From contig JBFWPF010000009.1 in NCBI GenBank assembly GCA_050250135.1, positions 1-64,000 on the forward strand: DNA of 64,000 bases, in the 5' to 3' direction. Position numbers and translations under genes: made by a program. How positions within the stretch are numbered: position 1 is the first letter of the stretch; every line of letters begins with the position of its first letter. The stretch comes from JBFWPF01 sp050250135 (GTDB lineage: Bacteria; Chlamydiota; Chlamydiia; Chlamydiales; JAFEGQ01). Below the pieces are notes generated by a model, which saw only the letters and a list, made by a program, of their open reading frames with translations, was not told the origin of the DNA and made no database searches. Below are positions 32,722-41,900 of the stretch, piece by piece.

Positions 32722-35574
32722 TCAACTCACCCTCTCTTTATCGGCCAGCCTCTGGTAGTGCTTAGCCTCCCTCTCTTCGCCTAGGCAGGTGTGGTAAAGG
32801 GCGAGCTGCCGGCAAAGTTGCCGCCGCTCCCAAAGGAAGGCCTCCTTACCCCACCCATCATCAAGAGAAATATTTCCTAATAGGTAGTGAGCCAGTAGCG
32901 CGCTTGTTTTAGGATGGGGGTGCTCGAGTATCCCCAAGAAGAAGGCGGTGGCGACCTCCACCCCTTCGGTAGCGGCGAGGAGGCATCCGTAGGGGACAAA
33001 GAAGGGGTGGCTCTCCTCACTCAGCTGCTCAAGGGGGTAGGCGGCGAGGAGCTGCCCGGCGCGGTCGAGTTCGCCCAGCTTCAGGAGGGACCAGATCTCC
33101 AACGTTTGGAGGCGCAAGGTCTGCTCCTCATTGAGGGAGGTGTGGGCAAGGCCCGCCTGCTTGAGCTGCGGGAAGAGGGCGGCTTGTCCTGAGTCGATCG
33201 CCAGCTCCATCAGGTGGAAAAGGGCCCGGGGATCGAGTGGGTGCTCCCCCATGTGATCGAGGGCCGTCTTCAGGTTCTGCTCATGGGCCATCAGAGGGAG
33301 GGTCAAGCTCTCCTCCTTAGGCCTCGCCCCCAGCTCGAGCAGCGCAAAGAGGGCATTCTGGATAAGCGCCCTGTTGGGGTGCTCCTCTAGGCTGGCCGTC
33401 TCGATCAGCTCCTCCAGAGTGTGGGGTTTGGCAAGCCAAAAGGCGAGGCTAACGGCTAGACCTAACCGCTCCTCTTCCGGCGTCGGCTCGATAAAGGGGA
33501 GCCTCTCCCAGTGGCGCTGGAGGTTCGCGATGAGGCGGCGACTGTCCCGCTCCTCATACGCCTTAGGCATATGCTGGGCCATCAGGAGCATAAAGCGGTA
33601 GGCTGCTGTCCGGTCGCGGCGGCTGCTCTCGTGCATCCGGTAGACCACCTGCTCCTTAAGCACGCCGATTCTGGGGTGGTGGGGGTAGCGGCGGAGCGCT
33701 AGCTCAAAGCACTTAATCTCCTCAAGGGGGTCGTGCATCGTCCGGTAGACGAGCGCCTTTCCCAAATACTCGAGAGGGGCGCCTGGGGTGTTGTGGAGCT
33801 TTTCAAACTCGGCCAGGGCGGCATCGAAAATCGGCTCGGTCTCTTCGGCCTGCTTGGCCTTTTCCAGCAGGGTGATCCCTGCCCGGAACTGGGCCTCTCG
33901 CCCCTCATCCCGCTCGGGAAAGGACTTAGCGACCCGGTGGTACTCGCTAAGGGCCCTCTCATAGTCCTTAGCCGCTAAGAAGGCATCGGGGATCTCTAGG
34001 CAGTTCATCCGGATGCTGTAGCTCCCCACAAAGACCTCAAGGGGCTCGATCTCGAAGCTGGCGTCGCGCGACAAAAAGCCCACGTGACCCCCTCTCAGGG
34101 GAATGTGGCTCACATAGGAGAGGATCAGCCGGTCGCCGATGTAGAAGCGGATGCTGCTGTCGACCCGCTCGAGCCGCAGATCGACCCACTCCCCCCGATC
34201 CAGCGCCACCTCAGGGTCGCTTGCCACTGCAATTGCCGAGCGGAAGAGGGTCACCCCCGGCATCAAGGTCGACCCCACCCACAGCAGGTAGCCGCTATTG
34301 AGCTGCTCCCGCTCTCCCGGCTCGGGGAGGCTGATCATTAGCCCCACCCCTTGCCCCTCGGCCCCCACCCGCACCCGAGCGGTCAGCCGGACATTGCCGG
34401 GGAAGGCCTCCTTGGAGACCATCATGCTCACCCACTCGGTCAGGTCGGTCGTCAGCGCGATGTAATCGGCCAGGTAGACATTCTCCTGAAATTCCCAATC
34501 CTCCCCTTTCCCCACATCGAGGCGGCTGATCCCAAACCACTCGCTCCGCCCTTCAAGATAGTTCTTTAAATCCCCGATCATCTCCTCGACCTGCCCGTAG
34601 CGCATCTCGGGCCTTGCCCGTAGCGCTTTCTGGGCGATCCGGGCGAGCATCCGGGGGACGTTCCGGAAGGGGGCCAATTTCCCGGGGTAGATCAGCCGCT
34701 CCTCTCCCATGCTTTGCCGAAATTCCTTAATCGTTCCCCGCTTAAAGGGGGGTCTTAACGCCAAAATCTCATAGAGAATGGCCCCAAGCGCGTAGAGGTC
34801 GGTCTGGACCGTGGCGGGGGCTCCGCAGGCCCGCTCCGGGGCCATATAGGCCACCGTCCCAAAGATCTTGCCGGGCAAGGTCACCCCGATCCGCTCCTCC
34901 TCCTCTTCCCCTTCAATTTCCTCTTCCCGGGTCCAGGTGGCCAGCCCCCAATCCAGTAAATAGACCTCCCCATAGGCCCCTACCATCACATTTTCGGGCT
35001 TCAGATCTCGGTGGAGTATCCCTTTGCTGTGGGCGTAGGCGACCGTCTGGCAGATCCCCATAAAGATCCGGATCAAGCTGGGGATTGAGTGCTTGGGATC
35101 CTGGTGCTCATCGCCCTCGTGGGCCCGGGCCTCTTTCAATAGCGCTTTAAGCGTCTGCCCCTCCACGTAGGGCATGGTGTAGTAAAGCGTTTCCTCCAGC
35201 ACGTGGATATTGTAGATCGGGACAACGCCTGGGTGGGTCAGCTGGCTGGTGATCCAGGCTTCCCTCAAGAATCTCTGATGGAGGACCTCCCGGTTTTGGA
35301 GGTCGGGGCGGATCCGTTTCAGGGCGATTTTCCGCCGGCAGCTTGGGTCGTAGGCCAGGTAGACCTCGCCCATGCCCCCTTTGGCGATCTGTTTCAGCAC
35401 CCGATAGTAGCCGACCGCTTTCAGCTCCTCTTCCCCCTCCAGGTCTTGGGGGGGTTCCGACAGAAAGGTTGTCTCCTCCGTGGCTCCCAAGTAGTAGCCA
35501 CAGGCGGGGCAGTAGCGGGGAAGGGCTCCCACTGGCAGGCGGACAGCCGATTGGCATGCTGGGCAATTTTCCAT
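32722..35574 (-). CDS. pknD: Serine/threonine protein kinase PknD
   Basis: A 950-residue kinase. An N-terminal zinc ribbon (C4-x2-C7 and C22-x2-C25) is followed by the kinase domain: GGMGEVYLA loop, K86 (IALKRI), HRDLKPEN (D190, N195), DWG (D208) in place of DFG, and APE (245-247). The Trp in DWG is a feature of chlamydial PknD as I recall. After the kinase come a beta-sandwich, concanavalin-like region (about 370-530; WVDLRLERVDSSIRFYIGDR) and TPR-like helices to the end. ATG 35574 is chosen over TTG 35598 because it directly precedes the zinc ribbon. It lies in an operon with valS. Confidence 0.93.
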   Translation of the reverse strand: MENCPACQSAVRLPVGALPRYCPACGYYLGATEETTFLSEPPQDLEGEEELKAVGYYRVLKQIAKGGMGEVYLAYDPSCRRKIALKRIRPDLQNREVLHQRFLREAWITSQLTHPGVVPIYNIHVLEETLYYTMPYVEGQTLKALLKEARAHEGDEHQDPKHSIPSLIRIFMGICQTVAYAHSKGILHRDLKPENVMVGAYGEVYLLDWGLATWTREEEIEGEEEEERIGVTLPGKIFGTVAYMAPERACGAPATVQTDLYALGAILYEILALRPPFKRGTIKEFRQSMGEERLIYPGKLAPFRNVPRMLARIAQKALRARPEMRYGQVEEMIGDLKNYLEGRSEWFGISRLDVGKGEDWEFQENVYLADYIALTTDLTEWVSMMVSKEAFPGNVRLTARVRVGAEGQGVGLMISLPEPGEREQLNSGYLLWVGSTLMPGVTLFRSAIAVASDPEVALDRGEWVDLRLERVDSSIRFYIGDRLILSYVSHIPLRGGHVGFLSRDASFEIEPLEVFVGSYSIRMNCLEIPDAFLAAKDYERALSEYHRVAKSFPERDEGREAQFRAGITLLEKAKQAEETEPIFDAALAEFEKLHNTPGAPLEYLGKALVYRTMHDPLEEIKCFELALRRYPHHPRIGVLKEQVVYRMHESSRRDRTAAYRFMLLMAQHMPKAYEERDSRRLIANLQRHWERLPFIEPTPEEERLGLAVSLAFWLAKPHTLEELIETASLEEHPNRALIQNALFALLELGARPKEESLTLPLMAHEQNLKTALDHMGEHPLDPRALFHLMELAIDSGQAALFPQLKQAGLAHTSLNEEQTLRLQTLEIWSLLKLGELDRAGQLLAAYPLEQLSEESHPFFVPYGCLLAATEGVEVATAFFLGILEHPHPKTSALLAHYLLGNISLDDGWGKEAFLWERRQLCRQLALYHTCLGEEREAKHYQRLADKERVS

Positions 35575-35598
35575 CCCCGCCACTATACCAATAGGCAA

Positions 35599-35898
35599 TT
35601 AAACCGCATGGGTCAGCACCATATAACCCGGCGTGGCCAGGTACTGCTCAAACAGAGCATTGGCCTCCTTATGCCTGGGATCTTCCATAAAGCGGTTCAA
35701 TGCGTCTCTATTTTTAAACAGTATCTCCACACCCACACTTTCGATCCCCTCGGGCACATAGTGGCTCTCATTGGGGTAGACTTTGAAGCTCTGAATTCCC
35801 TCTATTTGAAGGGTGAGCTGGCGCACCTGACCCATCAGGGCTAGGTAATCGGGATGGGCTCCTGCCCTAAAGTGGATGATGATAAGATGGCGGATCAT
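35599..35898 (-). CDS. Dabb (dimeric alpha/beta barrel) domain protein
   Basis: A 99-residue protein resembling the stress-responsive A/B-barrel (Dabb) family: MIRHLIIIHFRAGAHPDYLA, the LTLQIEGIQSFKVYPNES turn and a final strand GYMVLTHAV. Such proteins form small dimeric ferredoxin-like barrels whose function is mostly unknown. It is the first gene of the pknD-valS operon, ending 24 bases before the pknD ATG. Confidence 0.7.
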   Translation of the reverse strand: MIRHLIIIHFRAGAHPDYLALMGQVRQLTLQIEGIQSFKVYPNESHYVPEGIESVGVEILFKNRDALNRFMEDPRHKEANALFEQYLATPGYMVLTHAV

Positions 35899-35899
35899 G

Positions 35900-35916
35900 A
35901 CCCCTGCATAAGGGGT
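35900..35916 (-). promoter_or_regulatory. Small hairpin covering the Dabb ribosome-binding site
   Basis: On the minus strand ACCCCT TATGC AGGGGT forms a 6-bp stem whose second arm (AGGGGT) is the probable ribosome-binding site two bases before ATG 35898. It could reduce translation of the first gene in the operon. The stem is seen; the role is inference. Confidence 0.35.
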
Positions 35917-35981
35917 AGGCGATTAATCCGCACGGCGTGCTACCCTCCATCACCATCCCAGACAGCGGATCGAGCTCATCG

Positions 35982-37115
35982 TCAAGAAGAGAGCCCCCTA
36001 ACGGTGATCTTCTTGGCAAGGGGATAGCTCTTCTCGCCAGGATAGATCACCTCCAGTGAGTCGAGCCCCACCACTTCGACCGCCGATTGCATGGAGGGAG
36101 TCAGGGTTGGCGCATCCTGGTACTTAAACTCAAAGCCAAGCCGTTTGCCCCCCTTTAGGATCAGCAGGTCAAGCTCACCCCCCTGGTGGAGCGCCCAGAA
36201 GTAGCACTCCTCAGGCCGGGCAGCATAATGGCGAATGGTCTCCTCCAAGGCAAATCCCTCCCAGGAGGCACCCAGTTTTGGATGGCGCTCCAAGGCCTTG
36301 CGGTCGGGGATGTCGCAGAGGGTATGGTAGATGCCACTGTCCCTAAAGTAGATCTTGGGTCGCTTCACCTGCCGCTTGCCAATATTCTCAAACCACGGGG
36401 TAAGCTCGCGAACCATAAAGGTACCGGTTAAAATATCTAGGTAGCTCCGGATGGTGGTATCGGAAAGGCCCATCGAGCGGCCGATTTCGGAGGCGTTGAA
36501 GATCTGCCCATGGTAATGGGTAAGCATCAGCCAAAAACGGCGCAGGGCAGTCGGGGCGATCCGGATGCCCAGGTTAGGGATGTCCCGCTCCAAGAAGGTC
36601 GCAATGTACTCCTCCCGCCAGTAGACGCTTGCCTCTTCGGAGTTGGCCAGGTAGGCATTGGGAAAACCCCCGCGCAGCCAAAGTGTGGGGAGGGTGTCGA
36701 CCTCTTCAAGGGAAAAGGGGGTAAGCTCGATGTAGGCAATCCTCCCAGCAAGCGTTTCGGAAGACTGTCTGATCAGATCGCGCGAGGCGCTCCCGAGAAT
36801 CAAGAAGCGGCGCGGCTTTTTCTGGTCGACCAGGACACGCAGTAGAGGAAATAGGTCGGGAAGGCGCTGGATCTCATCGATGATGATCAACCCTTCAAGT
36901 CCTTCTAGGGCGGTCTTGGGGTTCTGCATCACCGCAAGATCGGTTGGGTCCTCCAGATCGAAGATATGGGCCTTTCCCTCGAGCCGCTCCTGCTCGAGGT
37001 AGAGGTGGGCTAGCGTGGTTTTGCCACACTGCCTAGGGCCCAAAATCGCCACTACAGGATGGGTCTTGAACGCCTTTTGGATCCGCTTGAGATAACCCGG
37101 CCGCTGTCTGTCCAT
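35982..37115 (-). CDS. AAA+ ATPase with C-terminal DUF4143-type domain, third ATPase
   Basis: A 377-residue protein from a different branch than the two at 7.4 and 27.7 kb. It has the P-loop GPRQCGKTT near residue 26, Walker B LIIIDEIQRLPDLFP, FLILGSASRDLIRQSSETLA and AYIELTPFSLEEV, the usual DUF4143-type arrangement. A helix-turn-helix-like segment (NASEIGRSMGLSDTTIRSYL) and the C-terminal ELDLLI/GFEFKYQDAP nuclease-like motif follow. The function of the family is not established. The start codon (37115-37113) lies inside the first of two inverted repeats, so the repeats are very likely a control site. Confidence 0.87.
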   Translation of the reverse strand: MDRQRPGYLKRIQKAFKTHPVVAILGPRQCGKTTLAHLYLEQERLEGKAHIFDLEDPTDLAVMQNPKTALEGLEGLIIIDEIQRLPDLFPLLRVLVDQKKPRRFLILGSASRDLIRQSSETLAGRIAYIELTPFSLEEVDTLPTLWLRGGFPNAYLANSEEASVYWREEYIATFLERDIPNLGIRIAPTALRRFWLMLTHYHGQIFNASEIGRSMGLSDTTIRSYLDILTGTFMVRELTPWFENIGKRQVKRPKIYFRDSGIYHTLCDIPDRKALERHPKLGASWEGFALEETIRHYAARPEECYFWALHQGGELDLLILKGGKRLGFEFKYQDAPTLTPSMQSAVEVVGLDSLEVIYPGEKSYPLAKKITVRGLSS

Positions 37116-37210
37116 GAAATTTCCAACCTTACCCCCGAAATTTCATTGTACTAGAAGGGGCTGCCCCCTGTCCATGAAATTTCCAACCTTAGCACCGAAA
37201 TTTCATGGAC
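37110..37210. promoter_or_regulatory. Two tandem inverted repeats covering the third ATPase start
   Basis: Copy 2 is GTCCATGAAATTTC (37170-37183) and GAAATTTCATGGAC (37197-37210), a perfect 14-bp inverted repeat with a 13-base spacer. Copy 1 at 37110-37147 has the same left arm and spacer start, but its right arm ends CATTG. The copies are exactly 60 bp apart. Copy 1 contains the ATPase start codon, so a bound protein would block translation initiation sites and transcription. The AT core differs in detail from that of the other two ATPase loci. Confidence 0.8.
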
Positions 37211-37223
37211 AATCCCTAAATGA

Positions 37224-37251
37224 TTGATTGTAAGTTATTTAGTCATATAGA
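37224..37251 (+). promoter_or_regulatory. Possible promoter of the 539-residue orphan gene
   Basis: TTGATT (37224-37229), a 16-base spacer and TATAGA (37246-37251), about 50 bases before ATG 37303, in an AT-rich segment directly next to the inverted repeats of the divergent ATPase gene. Confidence 0.35.
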
Positions 37252-37302
37252 CAGCGACTCTTCTAGACAATTGGATTAGTTAAGTCTATCATTACTTGTT
37301 TT

Positions 37303-38922
37303 ATGGAGGATGAGGTGGACTGGATAACTCAATGGCTCGGAGCATTAAAGGCGGAGGAGCGGCTGATCACGGGAAGTGACAACACCCCTTGCCAACGGGC
37401 CAGTCTCCCCTATGACTTTGAACAGGGGGAGGTAGGTGCTCTGGATGGGGCAGCCCTCCACAAGGTTTTGGGGATTATCCAAACCCTGCGTGCCGACCAT
37501 CCCAGTGAGTACTGGTTAAAAGAGCAACGGGATCGGGTAGCTCAGCGATTGGTTACGGTGTTAGAGCCAACGACGCTTACGCTCCAGGAGTGGTGCAGCT
37601 TTGTTAATGGGCTCAGCGCGGACGATTCGTCGACTATAGAGATCGATCAGGTAATAGGAGCGGCTCGGCAGCGGATAGAACCCTCTGCATGGACGGCTAC
37701 CCTTGAGGCAATGGGGAAGGGATCGTTTGCCCTTAAGTGCTGGAGGCGGTCAAAGGACCTTGGCCTATCGGAGCAGGATACAGCACAGCTTAGGGCTCAG
37801 GTAGGCTGTGCTGATCTCGATTGCATTAACGCTGGCAAGATCCTGGACCAGGCGCTCAGCGCAGAGGATTACTTCGAGTCGGCGAAGGACTATTTGTCCG
37901 CTGGATCCGATCCGGTTATTAGGGCGCGTGCCGTAACGGTCAACCTTTTCTTGCGTGGGGGCGGCCGGTACAAGGAGCTGGGGCTAAATCCCCGGCATTG
38001 TGTGGCCCTTTTTACCCAGCTCGATCAGGACCGTTTTGAGGGATTTGCGGCGACCTTTTTTCAACTGGCCCGTCAATCGATGGGCTATGAGGCGAGCCTC
38101 CAGTGTTTGAAGAGCGCCTCGCCTCAGGCCCTCAAGGCGCTTGAGCCTATCCTGGACTTACTTCGCTTTCACGCGCCAGCTCCCTCCCTGCTTCGGCCCG
38201 ATGTCCATCGGAAGCCCGGAAAGGGGAAGAAGGCCCTCCTCGCCCTTAAGGAGGGGAGTTTGGATGAGCGGTTATTGGAACACGGTCAGAGGCGGGTTGT
38301 GTTCTTCTACTACTTGCTTCTGATGGTCTACGGGGATGGTCTGGAATACACCCAGCACACCACCTTTTTGCAGTATGGGCAGGGAGAGAAGGGGGAGCAT
38401 GCGGCCCACAGCACCATCTTGCCGAATATTGTCCGGGCGATGGGATCCAAAGAGGTGCCCGTTTCAGAAAACCGGTCTCTTGTCGACCTTTACCTTTTCA
38501 ACGCTCTTAACGCCACGGTTGCTCTCCCTAGCAAAGTAAACTTGGGGGTCGATAAGGCGCTTGAATCCGCGGTCCGGCCCGATGCAAACAGAATCCTCAA
38601 TATGGTGTCGAAAGGGAAGCTAAACCCTGAGGAGGGGCTCTGGATGTGGATCGGCTGTTTGCAGAGGGCCTATCAGGAACTCCGCCCCCGATATTCCGAG
38701 CCAATCGCTCTCTACCGACAGGGGCTCGATGGCTTTGGGGATCCCTTTTTCTGGGGGATAGCGCAGCTAGAGCTGACGCCTAGCCAAAAGCAAAAATTGC
38801 TGCCACAGGGGGCTACCTGCTGGCGGGGCCTAACACGCAACCAGCAAGAGGCGATCTATGCGGCGTTTCGGGAGAATATCTTCGCTCACAAGATGACCGA
38901 CTCCCTCTTCAACTGGTGGTAA
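37303..38922 (+). CDS. Orphan soluble protein of 539 residues, unknown function
   Basis: I do not recognise this protein. It looks helical throughout, with no signal peptide and no clear transmembrane helix. Its composition and alternating helices (SAKDYLSAGSDPVIRARAVT; ASLQCLKSASPQALKALEPI) resemble alpha-solenoid or other repeat proteins without a repeat I can align. One basic segment (RPDVHRKPGKGKKALLALKE) separates two halves; the second half has aromatic clusters (RRVVFFYYLLLMVYGDGLEY). The ATG at 37303 lacks a good ribosome-binding site. Its 3' end overlaps the uvrA 3' end by 14 bases on the opposite strand. The neighbourhood of an ATPase module and an AT-rich promoter suggests an accessory gene. 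Confidence 0.65.
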   Translation: MEDEVDWITQWLGALKAEERLITGSDNTPCQRASLPYDFEQGEVGALDGAALHKVLGIIQTLRADHPSEYWLKEQRDRVAQRLVTVLEPTTLTLQEWCSFVNGLSADDSSTIEIDQVIGAARQRIEPSAWTATLEAMGKGSFALKCWRRSKDLGLSEQDTAQLRAQVGCADLDCINAGKILDQALSAEDYFESAKDYLSAGSDPVIRARAVTVNLFLRGGGRYKELGLNPRHCVALFTQLDQDRFEGFAATFFQLARQSMGYEASLQCLKSASPQALKALEPILDLLRFHAPAPSLLRPDVHRKPGKGKKALLALKEGSLDERLLEHGQRRVVFFYYLLLMVYGDGLEYTQHTTFLQYGQGEKGEHAAHSTILPNIVRAMGSKEVPVSENRSLVDLYLFNALNATVALPSKVNLGVDKALESAVRPDANRILNMVSKGKLNPEEGLWMWIGCLQRAYQELRPRYSEPIALYRQGLDGFGDPFFWGIAQLELTPSQKQKLLPQGATCWRGLTRNQQEAIYAAFRENIFAHKMTDSLFNWW

Positions 38923-41900
38923 ATTTGAGACTTTGGCCGGTCCGGCTCCCCTGCACTTTTGCGACCTGCTCGGGGGTCCCTTGGGCGACCAGGCGGCCGC
39001 CGTCGGCGCCGGCGCCCGGGCCCAGGTCGACCAGGTGGTCGGCACACCGGATCAGGTCGAGGTTGTGCTCGATGATAATCAGGGTGTTGCCTCCCTCCAC
39101 GAGCTCTTGAAGGACCGGCACCAGCTTGGCCAGATCGTCGGGGTGGAGGCCGACGGTCGGCTCGTCGAGGAGGTAGAGGGTAGCGCCGGTGGAGCGGCGG
39201 GCGAGCTCCTTGGCTAGCTTGAGGCGTTGAGCCTCTCCCCCTGATAGGGTCGCGATCCCCTGGCCGAGTGCGACATAGCCGAGCCCAACGCTCTGAAGGG
39301 TCTCGAGCCGGCGCCGGATCTTGGGAAAGGGGGCAAAGTGGGCGCCCGCCTGATCGACACTCATCTGGAGAGCCTGCCCCAGATTAATCCCCTCATAGGT
39401 GACCTCAAGGGAGAGGGAGGAGAGCCTGAGCCCCTTACAGGAGGGGCAGTCGATCCAGACCGGGGGGAGGAAGTGCATCTCGACCTTGCACTTGCCCAGG
39501 CCCGAGCAACGGGTGCACATGCCGCGGGGGTGGTTGGTGGAGAAGTGGCCAGGGGTAAGGCCCCGTGTTCTTGCCGCCGCAAGGGAGGCGTAGAGGTCGC
39601 GCAGGTGGGGAGCGACTTCGGAGTAGGTGGCGAGGTCGGCCCGGTTGGTGTGGCCGATGGGGTCTTGGTCGAGGAGGATCACCTTGTCAAAGTGGCCCAT
39701 CCCTGAGACCCTCCCGCGGGCAATCCGCACCTCATCCTCGGAGGACTTTTCAAAGGCCCCCATGAGAATCTCATGCATCAGGGTCGACTTGCCCGAGCCC
39801 GAGACGCCGGTGATGCAGGAGAGGAGGCCGACAGGGAAGTGGCAGGAGAGCTGCCTAAGGTTGCGGGTGGTGACACCTTCCACCTTGAGGTAGCGGCTCC
39901 CTTTCCGCCGCTTAGAGGGGGGCAGGGCCAGCCTTCCCGAGAGGTAGGCACCGGTCAGAGAGAGGGGTGAGCGCTTGATCTCCTCTAGGCTCCCCTGAAA
40001 GAGGACCTCTCCCCCTTCACGGCCGGCCCGTGGCCCAAAGTCGAGGATCTCATCGGCCCGCGCAATGAGCTCAGGGTCGTGCTCGACCACTAAGAGGGTA
40101 TTGCCGAGGGCCTTGAGGTGCTCGAGGGCATCGCCGAGCATCTTGCTGTCGCTCGCGTGGAGGCCTACCGTGGGCTCGTCGAGGACATAGAGGACGCCGG
40201 TAAGCCCTGTTCCGAGCTGGCGGGCGAGGCGGATCCGCTGCGCCTCCCCATTGCTAAGCGTCGGAGCTGAGCGGTGCAACGAGAGGTAACCGAGGCCAAC
40301 GCGGAGGAGGAACTGGAGGCGGGAAAGGAGGCCCTCTCGCACCTCGCTGAGGAGGCGGGCATCCTCTTCGTTCATCTTGAGTGCCTCGAGAAAAGGGAAG
40401 ACCTCGCTAATCGGCTTGTGGCAAAGCTCTCCAAGCGAAATCCCTTCCAGAAGCACATGGCGGGCGAGGGGATTGAGACGCTCCTGCTTACAGGTGCGGC
40501 AGCCAAGGCCGGTGCAGGCGGGGCACATCCCATCGGGGCCGTTAAAACCAAAGGTGCGCGGGGTGATCTCGGGATAGGATTTTCCGGTCGAGGGGACCGA
40601 GAAGCTGAGGTTAAAGGGGATCTCCTCCTCACCCCTCAAGATCGCAATCCGATTTTCCCCGATGGCAGCCGCTGTCTCGACCGCTTCAAAGAGGCGCCCT
40701 CGGATTGCAGGGCGGATCTTTAGCCGGTCGATGACAAGAGAGAGGCGATTCTTCCGCCCCTTTTGCAGCGGAACATCGCCCGACAGTTCGTAGGGCTTTC
40801 CGTTAAGCAGGACGCGTAAGAAACCCTGCCGCGCAAGCCTAGGAAGGGCCTCCTCTTGGATAGGCGCCAGGATCCAGATCGCCTCTCCCTCGGGATAGCC
40901 CATCAACCGGTCGACCACATGCTCCTTGGAGATCGCCTCGATCCGCTCACCGGTCTCGGGGCAATGGGCAATGCCAAGGCGGGCGTAGAGGATCCGCAGG
41001 TAGTCGTAGATCTCAGTAAGGGTGCCGACGGTGCTGCGGGGATTTCCAGCATGGGCCTTTTGCTCGATCGCAACCGCTGGGGAGAGCCCCTCGATACTCT
41101 CCACCTTGGCTTTAGGCATCTGCTGGACAAACTGGCGGGCATAAGGGGAGAGGGAGTCGGTGTAGCGGCGCATCCCCTCGGCATAGACCGTGTCGAAGGC
41201 AAACGAGCTCTTCCCCGCGCCTGACGGCCCCGTACAAAAGACCAGCTTGCCGCGCGGGATTTTCAGGTTGAGGTTTTTGAGGTTGTGCTGAGATGCCCCT
41301 TTCACCTCAATATGGGTGAGGGGCGGAGCATGCTTGATCTTCTTTGGCGCTGCCTGCCGTGTGGGCATCAGCACTTCAGCGAGTGCACTGGCTGTGGGTG
41401 TTTTTCCTTTCGCCACCTCTTCGGGTGTCCCTTGTGCGACGAGCTTTCCGCCGCCTGCGCCCCCATCGGGTCCCAGCTCGATCACCCAGTCGGCCGTCTT
41501 CACCACCTCCATATTGTGCTCGATCACCACAACGGTGTTTCCCTTACCGACCAGCGCTCCTAGCACCTCCTGGAGGTGGTGGATGTCATAGAAGTGGAGC
41601 CCCGTTGTCGGCTCATCCAGAAGGTAGAGGGTCTTGCCAGTGTCGGGGCGGGAGAGCTCCTTAGCGAGTTTGATCCGCTGCGCCTCACCACCCGACAAGG
41701 TCGTCGACGATTGGCCCAGCTTGATGTAGCCCATCCCTACCTGCTCGAGCGTCTTTAGCGGCTTGGCAATGTGGGGCAGGTCGGCAAAAAAGGCGGCCGC
41801 CTCCTCCACGCTCATCTCAAGCACATCGTGGATGCTCTTTCCTTTATAGAGGACCGAAAGGGTCTCCCCATCAAAGCGCCTCCCCAAGCAAAGGGAGCAC

